A stretch of 64,000 bases of DNA from Candidatus Phocaeicola excrementigallinarum (GCA_019120125.1 DWVR01000064.1:1-64000), one strand, 5' to 3'. Positions 25,731 through 33,967 are shown, numbered from the stretch's first letter. Numbers and translations: made by a program. The notes: generated from the sequence alone by a model not told the origin.

Positions 25731-25881
25731 GAGGCTGTATCAAAATAGAAACAGGCTTTCATTTTGTCATTCTGAGCGGAGTGAAGAATCTCGAAAACAC
25801 AAGCTGATGCACACGAGATTCTTCGCTATGCTCAGAATGACATTACTTTTTGATAGCCGATTTTCATTTTGAGACATCCTC
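25731..25881. repeat. composite inverted-repeat element after gpmI
   Basis: Outer arms GAGGCTGTATCAAAATA (25731-25747) and CATTTTGAGACATCCTC (25865-25881) are inverted copies with three mismatches. Inside, TGTCATTCTGAGC (25765-25777) pairs with GCTCAGAATGACA (25830-25842) and GAAGAATCTCG with CGAGATTCTTC. The roughly 150-bp unit looks like a MITE- or REP-like interspersed repeat and may also end gpmI transcription. The remaining gpmI-rpmH gap holds only the rpmH terminator. Confidence 0.8.
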
Positions 25882-25914
25882 TTTCTTGTATCTGTACACG
25901 CTTCCGGAGGGCGC

Positions 25915-25951
25915 AAAAAAAGAGCTGTAAGAACTCACGTCCCTACAGCCC
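25915..25951 (-). terminator. terminator of rpmH
   Basis: Read on the minus strand, GGGCTGTAGG and CTTACAGCTC (25942-25951 and 25922-25931) form a 10-bp stem with two G-U pairs, followed by seven T (25915-25921 on the other strand). Confidence 0.8.
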
Positions 25952-25977
25952 CTACAAAGTTTGCTTTAAAAAAGGAT

Positions 25978-26139
25978 TTAAGCTTTTACACCATTGTATT
26001 CGTCAGATACAGTCAGCTTCTTGCGTCCTTTTGCACGACGCGCTGCCAATACTCGGCGACCGTTGGCGGTTGCCATTCTTTCACGGAACCCGTGTTTGTT
26101 TCTTCTCTTTCTGTTAGAGGGTTGGAATGTTCTTTTCAT
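25978..26139 (-). CDS. rpmH: 50S ribosomal protein L34 (bL34)
   Basis: A 53-aa gene. The translation starts [20 protein letters not shown] and continues [20 protein letters not shown], the full bL34 signature, with a short C-terminal tail [14 protein letters not shown] typical of Bacteroidetes. A highly basic structural protein of the large subunit. It is divergent from efp (192 nt between starts) and is not next to rnpA or dnaA, unlike in many bacteria. Confidence 0.96.
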   Translation of the reverse strand: MKRTFQPSNRKRRNKHGFRERMATANGRRVLAARRAKGRKKLTVSDEYNGVKA

Positions 26140-26241
26140 CTTTCAATATATTATTATGTTATTATTCCATAGCGTTCGGGCTGCAAAATTAGTGACTTTT
26201 TTTAAATAATCAAAGGGCTAAGTCATTTTTACACAAATCTT

Positions 26242-26273
26242 TTTGCGTTTTTTCGTGATTTAGATTAATTTTG
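26242..26273 (+). promoter_or_regulatory. efp promoter
   Basis: TTTG (26242-26245), a 20-nt spacer and TAATTTTG (26266-26273) form a full Bacteroidetes promoter, giving a leader of about 50 nt. Confidence 0.75.
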
Positions 26274-26330
26274 CGTCCGGATTAAGAACAGAGTAATTTA
26301 CACAGTAACATAATAATAAAGATTCTAGTT

Positions 26331-26897
26331 ATGATTAATGCTCAAGACATTAAAATCGGAACAGCTATCCGAATGGACGGCAAATTGTATTTTTGCATTG
26401 ACTTCCTGCATGTAAAGCCGGGTAAGGGAAACACTTTCATGCGTACAAAGCTGAAGGACGTGGTTGACGGCTATGTGCTGGAACGTCGTTTCAATATCGG
26501 AGAAAAGCTGGAAGACGTGCGTGTGGAGCGTCGTCCCTACCAGTTCCTGTATAAAGAAGGTGAAGACTATATTTTCATGAACCAGGAGACTTTCGAGCAG
26601 GTGCCTATTTCCCGTGACCAGATTGAAGGTGTGGATTTCCTGAAAGAAGAAATGGTGGTTGACGTGGTGTCTGACGCTTCTACGGAGACAATCCTCTATG
26701 CGGAACTTCCAGTGAAAGTGCAGTTGAAGGTCACTTATACGGAACCGGGCCTGAAAGGTGACACGGCTACCAACGCGACCAAACCGGCCACAGTGGAGAC
26801 AGGTGCTACCGTACGCGTTCCGTTGTTCATCAATACCGATGAGATGATCGAGGTGGACACTCGCGACGGCTCATATGTGGGCCGTGTGAAAGCCTGA
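26331..26897 (+). CDS. efp: elongation factor P
   Basis: 188 aa with three beta-barrel domains. Domain I carries the loop HVKPGKGNTFMRTKLK, in which K32 corresponds to the modifiable Lys34 of E. coli EF-P; domain III ends with the signature FINTDEMIEVDTRDGSYVGR (residues about 163-183). It relieves ribosome stalling at polyproline. No modification enzyme (EpmA/B or EarP) is in the window. Preceded by a consensus promoter and followed by two terminator hairpins. Confidence 0.97.
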   Translation: MINAQDIKIGTAIRMDGKLYFCIDFLHVKPGKGNTFMRTKLKDVVDGYVLERRFNIGEKLEDVRVERRPYQFLYKEGEDYIFMNQETFEQVPISRDQIEGVDFLKEEMVVDVVSDASTETILYAELPVKVQLKVTYTEPGLKGDTATNATKPATVETGATVRVPLFINTDEMIEVDTRDGSYVGRVKA

Positions 26898-26906
26898 TGC
26901 TTTAGG

Positions 26907-26968
26907 CACAGAGACACGGCGTCTTTCTGCGGATCCGTGGAGCTTTCTCCGTGTCTTTGTGTTTTTTT
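26907..26968 (+). terminator. terminator of efp (ACACAGAG-type inverted repeat)
   Basis: CACAGAGACACGG (26907-26919) pairs with CCGTGTCTTTGTG (26949-26961), followed by seven T. The stem sequence is the same family as at 15757-15814. Confidence 0.85.
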
Positions 26969-27004
26969 ATTATGATATTCTTTCCTGAGTGTGGGAAAAG
27001 GCAT

Positions 27005-27044
27005 AAAAAAAGAGGCGCTTCTGAAAGGAAGCGCCTCTTTTTTT
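27005..27044. terminator. bidirectional terminator between efp and rpmE
   Basis: AGAGGCGCTTC and GAAGCGCCTCT pair perfectly around a TGAAAG loop, flanked by A7 on the left and T7 on the right, so it can act on both the plus-strand efp and the minus-strand rpmE transcripts. Confidence 0.92.
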
Positions 27045-27060
27045 CCGGTAAGTTTCCGGA

Positions 27061-27315
27061 TTATTTCTTCTTGTGGTTGGCATAACGGCTCATGAACTTG
27101 TCCACGCGTCCTGCGGTGTCGACCAGCTTTGATTTGCCGGTATAGAACGGGTGGGATGTGCTGGAGATTTCCAGCTTCACCAACGGGTAAGTCTCTCCTT
27201 CGAACTCGACAGTGTCTTTTGTGGCACAAGTGGAACGAGACAGGAACATGTCACCGTTTGACATGTCTTTAAATACTACCGGACGGTAGTTTTCTGGATG
27301 AATGCCTTTTTTCAT
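27061..27315 (-). CDS. rpmE2: 50S ribosomal protein L31 type B (bL31)
   Basis: 84 aa. It starts [20 protein letters not shown] and contains the [20 protein letters not shown] segment, diagnostic of bL31. The zinc-binding CxxC pattern of type A L31 is absent, so this is the zinc-independent type B form; one Cys (STCATKD) is present. In other bacteria type B L31 replaces the zinc form under zinc limitation, but here it may be the only copy. Convergent with efp. Confidence 0.94.
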   Translation of the reverse strand: MKKGIHPENYRPVVFKDMSNGDMFLSRSTCATKDTVEFEGETYPLVKLEISSTSHPFYTGKSKLVDTAGRVDKFMSRYANHKKK

Positions 27316-27387
27316 TTTGTATATGTTTTTTATTGTTATTATTCTTTATGGTAACACTGAAAGTGTGTAATGGTCTTTTTCGGGTTG

Positions 27388-27395
27388 CAAAGATA
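27388..27395 (-). promoter_or_regulatory. -7 box of rpmE2
   Basis: The minus strand reads TATCTTTG about 73 nt upstream of the rpmE2 start. No obvious -33 box. Confidence 0.5.
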
Positions 27396-27439
27396 TTGAT
27401 TCTTTTTGAATTAGAAAAATAAACGGTGAATTTTTTGCT

Positions 27440-27560
27440 TATTTTGTTTTAGGCGTTTCTCCGGGCGGGCGGACCGGAACACACGCTTCTGCCGGTTTTT
27501 ATGAGGCGTTCCCTCCGGAGGCCGGGTGTACGCTTGCGGGCCGCCGGATAATTGCAACAT
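27440..27560. other. GC-rich intergenic patch upstream of fbaA
   Basis: Between rpmE2 and fbaA there is a locally GC-rich block containing CCGGGCGGGCGGACCGG and GGGCCGCCGG, with the roughly repeated ACACGCTT / GTACGCTTG. No reading frame looks coding. It could hold RNA structure, but I cannot define a fold. Confidence 0.35.
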
Positions 27561-27671
27561 CCACTTTGCATCTGTGTCTATTGTTCTGAAAATGTCATGA
27601 TTTATGTCAACAAACAGGTTTTCTGCCTTTTTTTCTTTTTCCTGAATGTCACATATTAAAGTTTTTATTGT

Positions 27672-27679
27672 TACATTTG
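27672..27679 (+). promoter_or_regulatory. -7 box of fbaA
   Basis: TACATTTG matches TAnnTTTG, 42 nt before the ATG; it lies inside the upstream extension of the reading frame, which argues for the internal start. Confidence 0.6.
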
Positions 27680-27720
27680 CATACGGAAATCATTTACTAA
27701 CAACTATAAATTTTATAACA

Positions 27721-28728
27721 ATGGTTAATTACAAGGATTTAGGTCTGGTAAACACAAAGGAAATGTTTGCTAGAGCCATTAAGGGTGGATATGCTATCCC
27801 GGCTTTCAACTTCAACAACATGGAACAGTTGCAGGCTATCATCAAGGCTGCTGTTGACACTAAATCTCCGGTGATTCTGCAGGTGTCTAAAGGTGCGCGC
27901 AACTATGCGAACCAGACATTGCTGCGTTACATGGCCGAAGGTGCTGTGGCTTATGCTAAGGAATTGGGCTGCGAACATCCTGAAATCGTTCTTCACCTTG
28001 ATCACGGAGACTCATTCGAGCTCTGCAAATCTTGCGTAGACCTCGGTTTCTCTTCTGTAATGATTGACGGCTCTCACCTGCCTTATGAAGAAAACGTGGC
28101 TTTGACTAAGAAAGTCGTTGAATATGCTCATCAGTTCGACGTGACAGTTGAAGGTGAATTGGGCGTGTTGGCCGGTGTGGAAGATGAAGTGTCTGCAGAA
28201 CATCATACTTACACAAATCCTGAAGAAGTGATTGACTTCGCAACTCGTACAGGCTGCGATTCTTTGGCTATCTCAATCGGTACTTCCCACGGTGCTTACA
28301 AGTTCAAACCCGAACAGTGTCATGTAGACCCGGCTACTGGCCGTCTGGTTCCTCCTCCTTTGGCATTCGATGTATTGGATGCTGTGATGGAGAAACTGCC
28401 GGGATTCCCTATCGTGTTGCACGGATCATCTTCAGTTCCTCAGGAATATGTGGATATGATCAACCAGTATGGCGGCAAGCTGGAAGCTGCTATCGGTATT
28501 CCGGAAGAAGAGTTGCGTAAGGCTGCCAAGTCTGCAGTTTGCAAGATCAACATCGACTCAGACTCTCGTCTGGCCATGACTGCCGCTGTGCGTCGTGTAT
28601 TCGCTGAAAAACCGGCTGAATTCGATCCTCGTAAGTATCTGGGTCCGGCTCGTGACGAAATGGAAAAGATGTACAAGCACAAAATCCTTAACGTATTGGG
28701 ATCTGACGGAAAGTTGGCTCAGTGCTGA
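27721..28728 (+). CDS. fbaA: class II fructose-bisphosphate aldolase
   Basis: 335 aa from MVNYKDLGL. Catalytic D94 and zinc ligand H95 lie in LHLDHGDSFE; further zinc ligands by alignment are H190 (GTSHGAYK) and H234 (VLHGSSSVP). It splits fructose-1,6-bisphosphate into DHAP and G3P. Codon and motif layout match the long (type B-like) class II enzymes of Bacteroidetes. Monocistronic with a clear terminator; glycolytic gpmI is 2 kb upstream on the same strand. Confidence 0.94.
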   Translation: MVNYKDLGLVNTKEMFARAIKGGYAIPAFNFNNMEQLQAIIKAAVDTKSPVILQVSKGARNYANQTLLRYMAEGAVAYAKELGCEHPEIVLHLDHGDSFELCKSCVDLGFSSVMIDGSHLPYEENVALTKKVVEYAHQFDVTVEGELGVLAGVEDEVSAEHHTYTNPEEVIDFATRTGCDSLAISIGTSHGAYKFKPEQCHVDPATGRLVPPPLAFDVLDAVMEKLPGFPIVLHGSSSVPQEYVDMINQYGGKLEAAIGIPEEELRKAAKSAVCKINIDSDSRLAMTAAVRRVFAEKPAEFDPRKYLGPARDEMEKMYKHKILNVLGSDGKLAQC

Positions 28729-28760
28729 TTACGGAAATCGTCCAAATGAGATAAAACAAG

Positions 28761-28788
28761 AAAGGCTGTCCGAAGGGCAGCCTTTTTT
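28761..28788 (+). terminator. terminator of fbaA
   Basis: AAAGGCTGTCC (28761-28771) and GGGCAGCCTTT (28775-28785) form an 11-bp stem with one wobble and a tight GAA loop, followed by T-rich sequence. Confidence 0.9.
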
Positions 28789-28830
28789 TAATGTCAGTTC
28801 CATTGGAGTATTGAGGTGGGGGAGTGCCGG

Positions 28831-29007
28831 TTACCAGAACTTGTTTTGTCTGGCATCGTATTCGAATCCCACTTCTTTCAGACTTTTCACGATGTCATCC
28901 TTGTTGACGTTCAAGTCTGTGCAAAGCGCGTCCAGTGAAGGGTAGAAGTCTCTCAGTTTCATGTTGATGAAGCTGTATAGCATCATCGGATCTTTGGGTA
29001 GTTCCAT
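28831..29007 (-). CDS. DUF4250 small protein
   Basis: A 58-aa gene: it begins MELPKDPMMLYSFINMKL, then RDFYPSLDALCTDLNV, and ends GFEYDARQNKFW. This matches my memory of the DUF4250 family, small conserved proteins of unknown function found in Bacteroidetes, Firmicutes and Enterobacteria. It looks like a compact helical domain with a conserved FEYD..N.FW end. A -7 box TAAATTTG is on the minus strand at 29036-29043. It is convergent with fbaA and divergent from the YgjP-like gene. Confidence 0.85.
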   Translation of the reverse strand: MELPKDPMMLYSFINMKLRDFYPSLDALCTDLNVNKDDIVKSLKEVGFEYDARQNKFW

Positions 29008-29104
29008 AATTTTACAGAATCTTTTTAATTTGCCGCAAATTTACCGCTTTTCTTTGAATCTTGTGATCCGCTTACTGGGGAATTTTTATAATTTTGCATC
29101 TGTC

Positions 29105-29812
29105 ATGTCAGCAAAACGTTACATAGAGGATAAGGATTTCGGTCGTATTACATTGTCGTCGCGTCGGGGGGCGCGTAACATTACGATGAGGGTGAAGCCG
29201 GAAGGCTTGCTGGTGACCGTACCTCCGTATACAAAGACCGAGAAGGCGCTGCAGATAGTGGGACAATATCGTGAGGATCTGTTGGAGCGTTACCGTAAGG
29301 TGGCTGTCAGGCCGATAGATCTTGATTTCCGCATTACGGCGGAATGCTTCAGGCTTTCTCTGGAGCATGGCCGTCTGAAATGTTTCACGGTCCGGCAGAT
29401 GGAGTCGGGCGAAGTGAAGATATTTTGTCCGCGTGGCACTGATTTTTCCTCAAAGGAAGTACAGAAACTTGTGCGTGGCGCGATTGTCAGGGCGATGAGG
29501 AAAGTGGCGACCGGGTTTCTTCCTCCTTTGGTGGCTGTGTGGGCCGGGCGTTACGGGTTGTCATACCGGAAGGTCCGGATTACCGGTGCCCGTTCCAGAT
29601 GGGGAAGCTGTACGGCGGCGGGTACCATCAGCCTTTCCTGTTATCTCATGCTGGTACCGTCGCATCTGATGGATTATGTGATTCTTCATGAGCTTGCGCA
29701 TACAAGAGAGATGAATCATGGCCCCCGGTTCTGGGAACTTCTTGACTCGATGACGGGCGGTCACTCCCACCGGTTGCGTGAGGAGCTCCGTTCTTTCCAT
29801 ACTTCTTTTTGA
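29105..29812 (+). CDS. YgjP-like (M48/SprT-type) metallopeptidase
   Basis: 235 aa from MSAKRYI; the 48 codons upstream in frame cover the -7 box TAATTTTG (29089-29096) and are unlike protein, so they were excluded. The C-terminal half contains GARSRWGSCTAAGTISLS and the zinc site HELAHTREMNHGPRFW (H195, E196, H199, H205), diagnostic of the DUF45/YgjP family. These are predicted cytoplasmic zinc-dependent peptidases of unknown substrate. The leader would be very short. Confidence 0.87.
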   Translation: MSAKRYIEDKDFGRITLSSRRGARNITMRVKPEGLLVTVPPYTKTEKALQIVGQYREDLLERYRKVAVRPIDLDFRITAECFRLSLEHGRLKCFTVRQMESGEVKIFCPRGTDFSSKEVQKLVRGAIVRAMRKVATGFLPPLVAVWAGRYGLSYRKVRITGARSRWGSCTAAGTISLSCYLMLVPSHLMDYVILHELAHTREMNHGPRFWELLDSMTGGHSHRLREELRSFHTSF

Positions 29813-29895
29813 CTTATGTCAAGAAATTATCCATGCAGTTCATCGGAGCAGGATTTGATGTAATTTTGCACGCTGAAAAATCAGAAGGATAATCA

Positions 29896-31059
29896 ATGAA
29901 GAAAAGTTTGTTGGCCCTTGCTTCAGGAACATTGGGGCTGGGTATAGCGGAATTTGTCATGATGGGGATATTGCCCGATGTGGCTCATGATCTGGATATC
30001 AGTATTCCCCAGGCCGGGCATTTTATTTCTGCGTATGCGGTAGGTGTTTGCGTAGGAGCTCCGTTGATGGTCGTCGTGGCCCGTACGCGTCCGCTTAAAC
30101 AGATTCTGTTGGGACTGACAGCCATTTATCTGTTTGGAAACTTATGTGCATCCATGTCAAGCGGTTATCTGACGCTTCTATTGATGCGTTTTGTCTCAGG
30201 CCTTCCCCATGGAGCGTTCTTCGGTGTGGCTTCCATTGTGGCCGAAAAAGTGGCCGACAAAGGTAAGGAGTCACAGGCCGTGGCCTTTATGATTGCCGGG
30301 ATGACGATAGCCAACCTTTTCGGTGTTCCGCTCGGGACAATGCTTAGCAATGTCATATCATGGCGTCTCCCTTTTATCTTTAATGCATTATGGGGTGTCG
30401 GGGTGTTTGGTCTTATCTGGAAATGGATTCCTTCTCTTCCATCTCTTTCGGATACAAGCCTGAAAGACCAGTTCCGTTTTTTGTCGAACCCTGGACCTTG
30501 GCTGATTATTCTTACTACGATGTTCGGAAATGGAGGAGTGTTTTGTTGGTTCAGTTATGTAACCCCGCAAATGATCCATGAGGCCGGGTTTATTCCTGCA
30601 CAAATGACATTGATCATGATGTTGGCCGGTCTGGGTATGACCATTGGGAATCTTGTGGGAGGCAAGTGTGGCGATTTGTACGGGTTGGCTCCGGTAATAC
30701 AATTTACCCAGATTTGTATGATATTGGCTTTGGTGGGAACTTTCTTCTTTGCCGGTGTCCCCTGGTTGGCTGTAGTCTTAATGTTCGTAGCTACCTCCGC
30801 CTTGTTTGCCGTTTCTCCTCCCCAGCAGCTGTTGCTTCTGCAGAATTCCCGCGGATGCGAGATGATGGGGGCCGCATGCGTGCAGATTGCCTTTAATTTG
30901 GGTAACGCATTGGGCGCTTATGTCGGCGGACTCCCCATTGAGATGGGTTTGGGGTATCGCTATCCTGCGTTGGCTGGTGCGTTCGTCGTGTTGGTAGGGT
31001 TGATATGCGTGTCTGTTTATGTGAGACATGACAGAAAGGTTGTTGTTCAAGCAAGGTGA
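29896..31059 (+). CDS. AraJ-like MFS transporter
   Basis: 387 aa with 12 predicted membrane helices. The sequence is strongly similar to E. coli AraJ: GTLGLGIAEFVMMGILPDVA, SGLPHGAFFGV, MTIANLFGVPLGT, TMFGNGGVFCWFSYV, QLLLLQNSRG..MGAA. It belongs to the DHA1 proton-coupled efflux group; AraJ is a putative sugar or drug exporter whose true substrate is unclear. TAATTTTG at 29861-29868 is the likely -7 box. The MATE gene begins within 3 nt of its stop, so both are probably co-transcribed. Confidence 0.87.
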   Translation: MKKSLLALASGTLGLGIAEFVMMGILPDVAHDLDISIPQAGHFISAYAVGVCVGAPLMVVVARTRPLKQILLGLTAIYLFGNLCASMSSGYLTLLLMRFVSGLPHGAFFGVASIVAEKVADKGKESQAVAFMIAGMTIANLFGVPLGTMLSNVISWRLPFIFNALWGVGVFGLIWKWIPSLPSLSDTSLKDQFRFLSNPGPWLIILTTMFGNGGVFCWFSYVTPQMIHEAGFIPAQMTLIMMLAGLGMTIGNLVGGKCGDLYGLAPVIQFTQICMILALVGTFFFAGVPWLAVVLMFVATSALFAVSPPQQLLLLQNSRGCEMMGAACVQIAFNLGNALGAYVGGLPIEMGLGYRYPALAGAFVVLVGLICVSVYVRHDRKVVVQAR

Positions 31060-31061
31060 TT

Positions 31062-32417
31062 ATGGAACAGGTTATTCAACGCCAGTCTTTGGCGGTCCGG
31101 AAAGAATTGCGGAAGCTTGTCATTCCGATTTTCATAGAGACATTGCTGATCATGATGCTTGGTGCGATGGACACCATCATGCTGAGCCAATATTCGGACG
31201 AGAGTGTGGCGGCGGTAGGCGTGGTCAATCAGATTGTAATGTTCGCTTTTCTGGTGTTTGAGGTCATCAATATAGGGACCTCTGTGCTTTGTTCTCAATA
31301 TCTGGGTGCCGGACTGCGTGATAAGATGGTGCAGGTAGTCGGTGTATCGCTTTTATTGAATCTGGTGGTCGGACTTCTGGTCAGTGCGATATTGTATTTC
31401 GGTGCGCCTACACTTCTGGGCTGGATGGGCTTGCGTCCGGAGCTTCTTGAATACGGAGTAGGATATATGGAAATAGTCGGTGCGTTTGCTTTCTTTCAGG
31501 CTATTTCCCTGACGGTTTCCGCGTCTTTGCGTAGTGCGAACAAGGCTGTTTATCCGATGCTGGTGACGGTGTTGGTGAATGTGATGAACATCATCGGCAA
31601 CTATATGCTGATTTTCGGTAAGTTCGGCATGCCGGAGATGGGTGCCGAGGGTGCGGCCGTGTCTACCGCAATCTCGCGTGGCGTAAGCATGGTGGTGCTG
31701 TTCGTTATCCTGTTCCGCAAGCATATTCCGAGTTTCCCACGCTCTTGTTTCAGTCCCTTCCCTTGGGTGGAGCTGAAGAACCTGCTGAAGGTGGGATTGC
31801 CGTCGGCGGGCGAGAACATGTCTTACAGCTTTTCTCAGGTGGTCATCACCTATCTCATCAATATATTGGGTAATGAGGCGTTGGCCACACGTACTTACAC
31901 CGTGAATACCACGATGTTTGTCTATCTGTTTGCCATTGCCATGGCGCAGGGTGGCGCCATCTGCATCGGCCATCTGGTGGGGAAAAAGAAGATTCGTGCG
32001 GCTTATCTTCTGGGAAAGTATGTGATGAGGCTTTCCATTCTCGTTTCATTGGTGTTGTCATGTCTATGGGCCATTTGCGGACATGCCATCTTCGACTGGC
32101 TTACAGATAATGAAGAGATTATCCGTATGGGGGTGACCATCCTGGTGGTGGATGTGATGGTAGAGATCGGTCGCGCCGTGAATATTTATGCCACGAACGC
32201 CCTTCGTTCGGCGGGTGATGTGAACTATCCTTTCTATGTGGGACTGATTGTGCAATGGACCGTATCTGTAGGTCTCAGCTATTTTCTGGGTATCTGTCTG
32301 GGATGGGGACTGGTTGGCATGTGGTGTGCTTTCCTGCTTGACGAGAATATCCGTGCATTTATTTTTGTAAAGCGTTGGAACAGCCTGAAATGGGCGAAGA
32401 AAGGGTTTGTGAGATAA
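31062..32417 (+). CDS. MATE family efflux transporter
   Basis: 451 aa, about 12 membrane segments in two homologous halves. The N-terminal half contains MLGAMDTIMLSQYSDESVAAVGVVNQ, typical of MATE/NorM-type exporters, and a repeat of the pattern is found near 245. It would export cationic compounds using Na+ or H+. ATG 31062 was chosen; a GTG two codons earlier (31056) would give a 4-nt overlap with the MFS gene. Two efflux genes of different families in tandem suggest a shared physiological role, but no regulator lies beside them. Confidence 0.88.
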   Translation: MEQVIQRQSLAVRKELRKLVIPIFIETLLIMMLGAMDTIMLSQYSDESVAAVGVVNQIVMFAFLVFEVINIGTSVLCSQYLGAGLRDKMVQVVGVSLLLNLVVGLLVSAILYFGAPTLLGWMGLRPELLEYGVGYMEIVGAFAFFQAISLTVSASLRSANKAVYPMLVTVLVNVMNIIGNYMLIFGKFGMPEMGAEGAAVSTAISRGVSMVVLFVILFRKHIPSFPRSCFSPFPWVELKNLLKVGLPSAGENMSYSFSQVVITYLINILGNEALATRTYTVNTTMFVYLFAIAMAQGGAICIGHLVGKKKIRAAYLLGKYVMRLSILVSLVLSCLWAICGHAIFDWLTDNEEIIRMGVTILVVDVMVEIGRAVNIYATNALRSAGDVNYPFYVGLIVQWTVSVGLSYFLGICLGWGLVGMWCAFLLDENIRAFIFVKRWNSLKWAKKGFVR

Positions 32418-32500
32418 TTGAAAGTGAGAGGAAGTGGCCGTCTTTGCCTTTTGACGGGGCAAAGCGACAACCTCCTCCGGTTTCTTTGGTTCCTTCCGGT

Positions 32501-32734
32501 TTATGCTTTTTCTGCCGTAAGCAGCAGCCAGCCGTAGCAGACCATGATACAGAAGATCGTAATCATGAGAGCGGCGGCCGACCATTTCACCAGTTGTTTG
32601 TCCTTCTTGGCTGTCCCGTAGATGATGCCGATGAAGGTGGTGAGAAAGATTCCTCCGATTGCGCCGATGAAGCCTTGCAGGGCAAAGCCGATGAGAATCA
32701 GGATACCCATCGTGATAAGAATGTTGCGTTTCAT
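32501..32734 (-). CDS. small membrane protein, unknown function
   Basis: 77 aa, very hydrophobic: helices at about 4-24, 24-41 and 50-72 with a short charged loop TAKKDKQ. I do not recognise the family. It starts 20 nt after the proC stop on the same strand, so it is probably in the same transcript. Confidence 0.65.
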   Translation of the reverse strand: MKRNILITMGILILIGFALQGFIGAIGGIFLTTFIGIIYGTAKKDKQLVKWSAAALMITIFCIMVCYGWLLLTAEKA

Positions 32735-32754
32735 GGTACAGGTCTTTGACCGAT

Positions 32755-33528
32755 TTACAGACTTGCTTTCAGGGCTTTGATGACGGCGGAGGTAAATCCT
32801 TCGTGTTCAAGCTCATTGATTCCTTTTATCGTGATCCCGCCCGGAGTAGTCACTTTTTCGATTTCCAGGGCAGGGTGAGTGGATTCGTTGTGCAGGAGAA
32901 GCTGTGCGGCTCCTTCCACTGTCTGTGCCACCATTTTCATGGCATCTTGTGGCTTGATTCCCATTTCTACTCCGGCTTGCATGGCTGCCTGCACGTATTT
33001 CAATACATACGCGATGCCGCATGAAGTGAGTGAAGTTGCCGCGGCAAACTGTTTTTCTTCAATCAGCATGGCCATACCCATTTCGTTGAAGAGTCTCATC
33101 AGCATGTTTGTTTGTTCATCGGAGGCGTTACGGGCAGCTATAAGTGTCATGCTGGCTCCAATCGAGATGGCTGTATTGGGGATGACACGGAAAATAGTCA
33201 TTTCGGAGTCCACATAATGAGCCAGGTTCTCGAAAGTGAGTCCGGCTGCCACGGATACCAGAACTTGCGGTTGGCGCAGACGGAGAGGTTTCAGCACTTC
33301 CTCCATCTTCCATGGTTTCACCGCCACGATCACGATGTCGGCATCCGAGGCCGCTTCCTTGTTGCTGTGGGTTGTGTGTATGTCCGGAAACTCGGTTTTC
33401 AACGCTTCCAGTTTTCCGTTACTGGGGTTTGAGACCGTTATTTCGTTTGCTTTGATATAATGTCCTTTCGCCAGTCCGCGTGCGATGGCACCGCCCATGT
33501 TCCCGGCTCCGATAATCGCTACTTTCAT
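32755..33528 (-). CDS. proC: pyrroline-5-carboxylate reductase
   Basis: 257 aa. The N-terminal Rossmann fold has IGAGNMGGAIARGL, followed by VAVKPWKM and the signature of the C-terminal dimer domain, ATSLTSCGIAYVLKYVQAAM, PGGITIKGINELE. It makes proline from pyrroline-5-carboxylate with NAD(P)H. proB is 13 kb away; proA is not in the window. Transcribed from the symmetric promoter region shared with the Gdx-like transporter. Confidence 0.94.
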   Translation of the reverse strand: MKVAIIGAGNMGGAIARGLAKGHYIKANEITVSNPSNGKLEALKTEFPDIHTTHSNKEAASDADIVIVAVKPWKMEEVLKPLRLRQPQVLVSVAAGLTFENLAHYVDSEMTIFRVIPNTAISIGASMTLIAARNASDEQTNMLMRLFNEMGMAMLIEEKQFAAATSLTSCGIAYVLKYVQAAMQAGVEMGIKPQDAMKMVAQTVEGAAQLLLHNESTHPALEIEKVTTPGGITIKGINELEHEGFTSAVIKALKASL

Positions 33529-33555
33529 AATAGTCTGTTTTTTTGTTGTCTATAT

Positions 33556-33596
33556 GCAAACATACATAAAAACCGACAAATTTTATGTATGTTTGC
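33556..33596. promoter_or_regulatory. palindromic divergent promoter between proC and sugE-like gene
   Basis: GCAAACATACATAAAA (33556-33571) and TTTTATGTATGTTTGC (33581-33596) are perfect 16-bp inverted repeats with a 9-nt spacer. Each arm contains a -7 box TATGTTTG, one facing proC (33557-33564, minus) and one facing the SMR gene (33588-33595, plus). The palindrome could be an operator for a dimeric regulator or merely mirrored promoters. Confidence 0.65.
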
Positions 33597-33633
33597 GGCG
33601 TTTTTAATCATTAACCATTGTTTGAGTATAGAT

Positions 33634-33960
33634 ATGGCTTGGGCTATTTTGATTGTGGCCGGATTGTTTGAGTCCGGTTTCGCGTTTTGTCTGGGAAAGA
33701 TGAAAGGCGTGGAAGGATTGGCATATTATCTTTGGGGAGCGGGGTTCCTGTTTTGTCTGGTGACCAGCATGGTTCTGCTTGCCAAGGCCGTACAGACATT
33801 GCCTATCGGGACGGCTTATCCTGTATGGACGGGAATCGGAGCGGTGGGGACGGTAATCCTGGGCATCGTGTTCTTTCATGAGCCGGCGTCGTTGGCCCGT
33901 CTGTTTTTCATTGCCACACTGATCGGTTCCGTAATCGGGCTGAAGATGGTGGAAGGATGA
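33634..33960 (+). CDS. SMR family transporter, Gdx/SugE type
   Basis: 108 aa from MAWAILIVAGLFESGFA, four membrane helices. The essential Glu is E13, and IGTAYPVWTGIGAVGTVILGI matches the SugE/Gdx subgroup (guanidinium exporters) rather than EmrE-type multidrug pumps; the ending GLKM is also Gdx-like. It functions as a dimer exchanging guanidinium for protons in studied members. No guanidine riboswitch was recognised in the 100-nt upstream region. Confidence 0.85.
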   Translation: MAWAILIVAGLFESGFAFCLGKMKGVEGLAYYLWGAGFLFCLVTSMVLLAKAVQTLPIGTAYPVWTGIGAVGTVILGIVFFHEPASLARLFFIATLIGSVIGLKMVEG

Positions 33961-33967
33961 AAACAGG

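Noticed and set aside
33529-33633. Guanidine riboswitch upstream of the Gdx/SugE-like gene
   Set aside because: The short leader has none of the paired ACGR hairpins or ykkC-like core I would expect.
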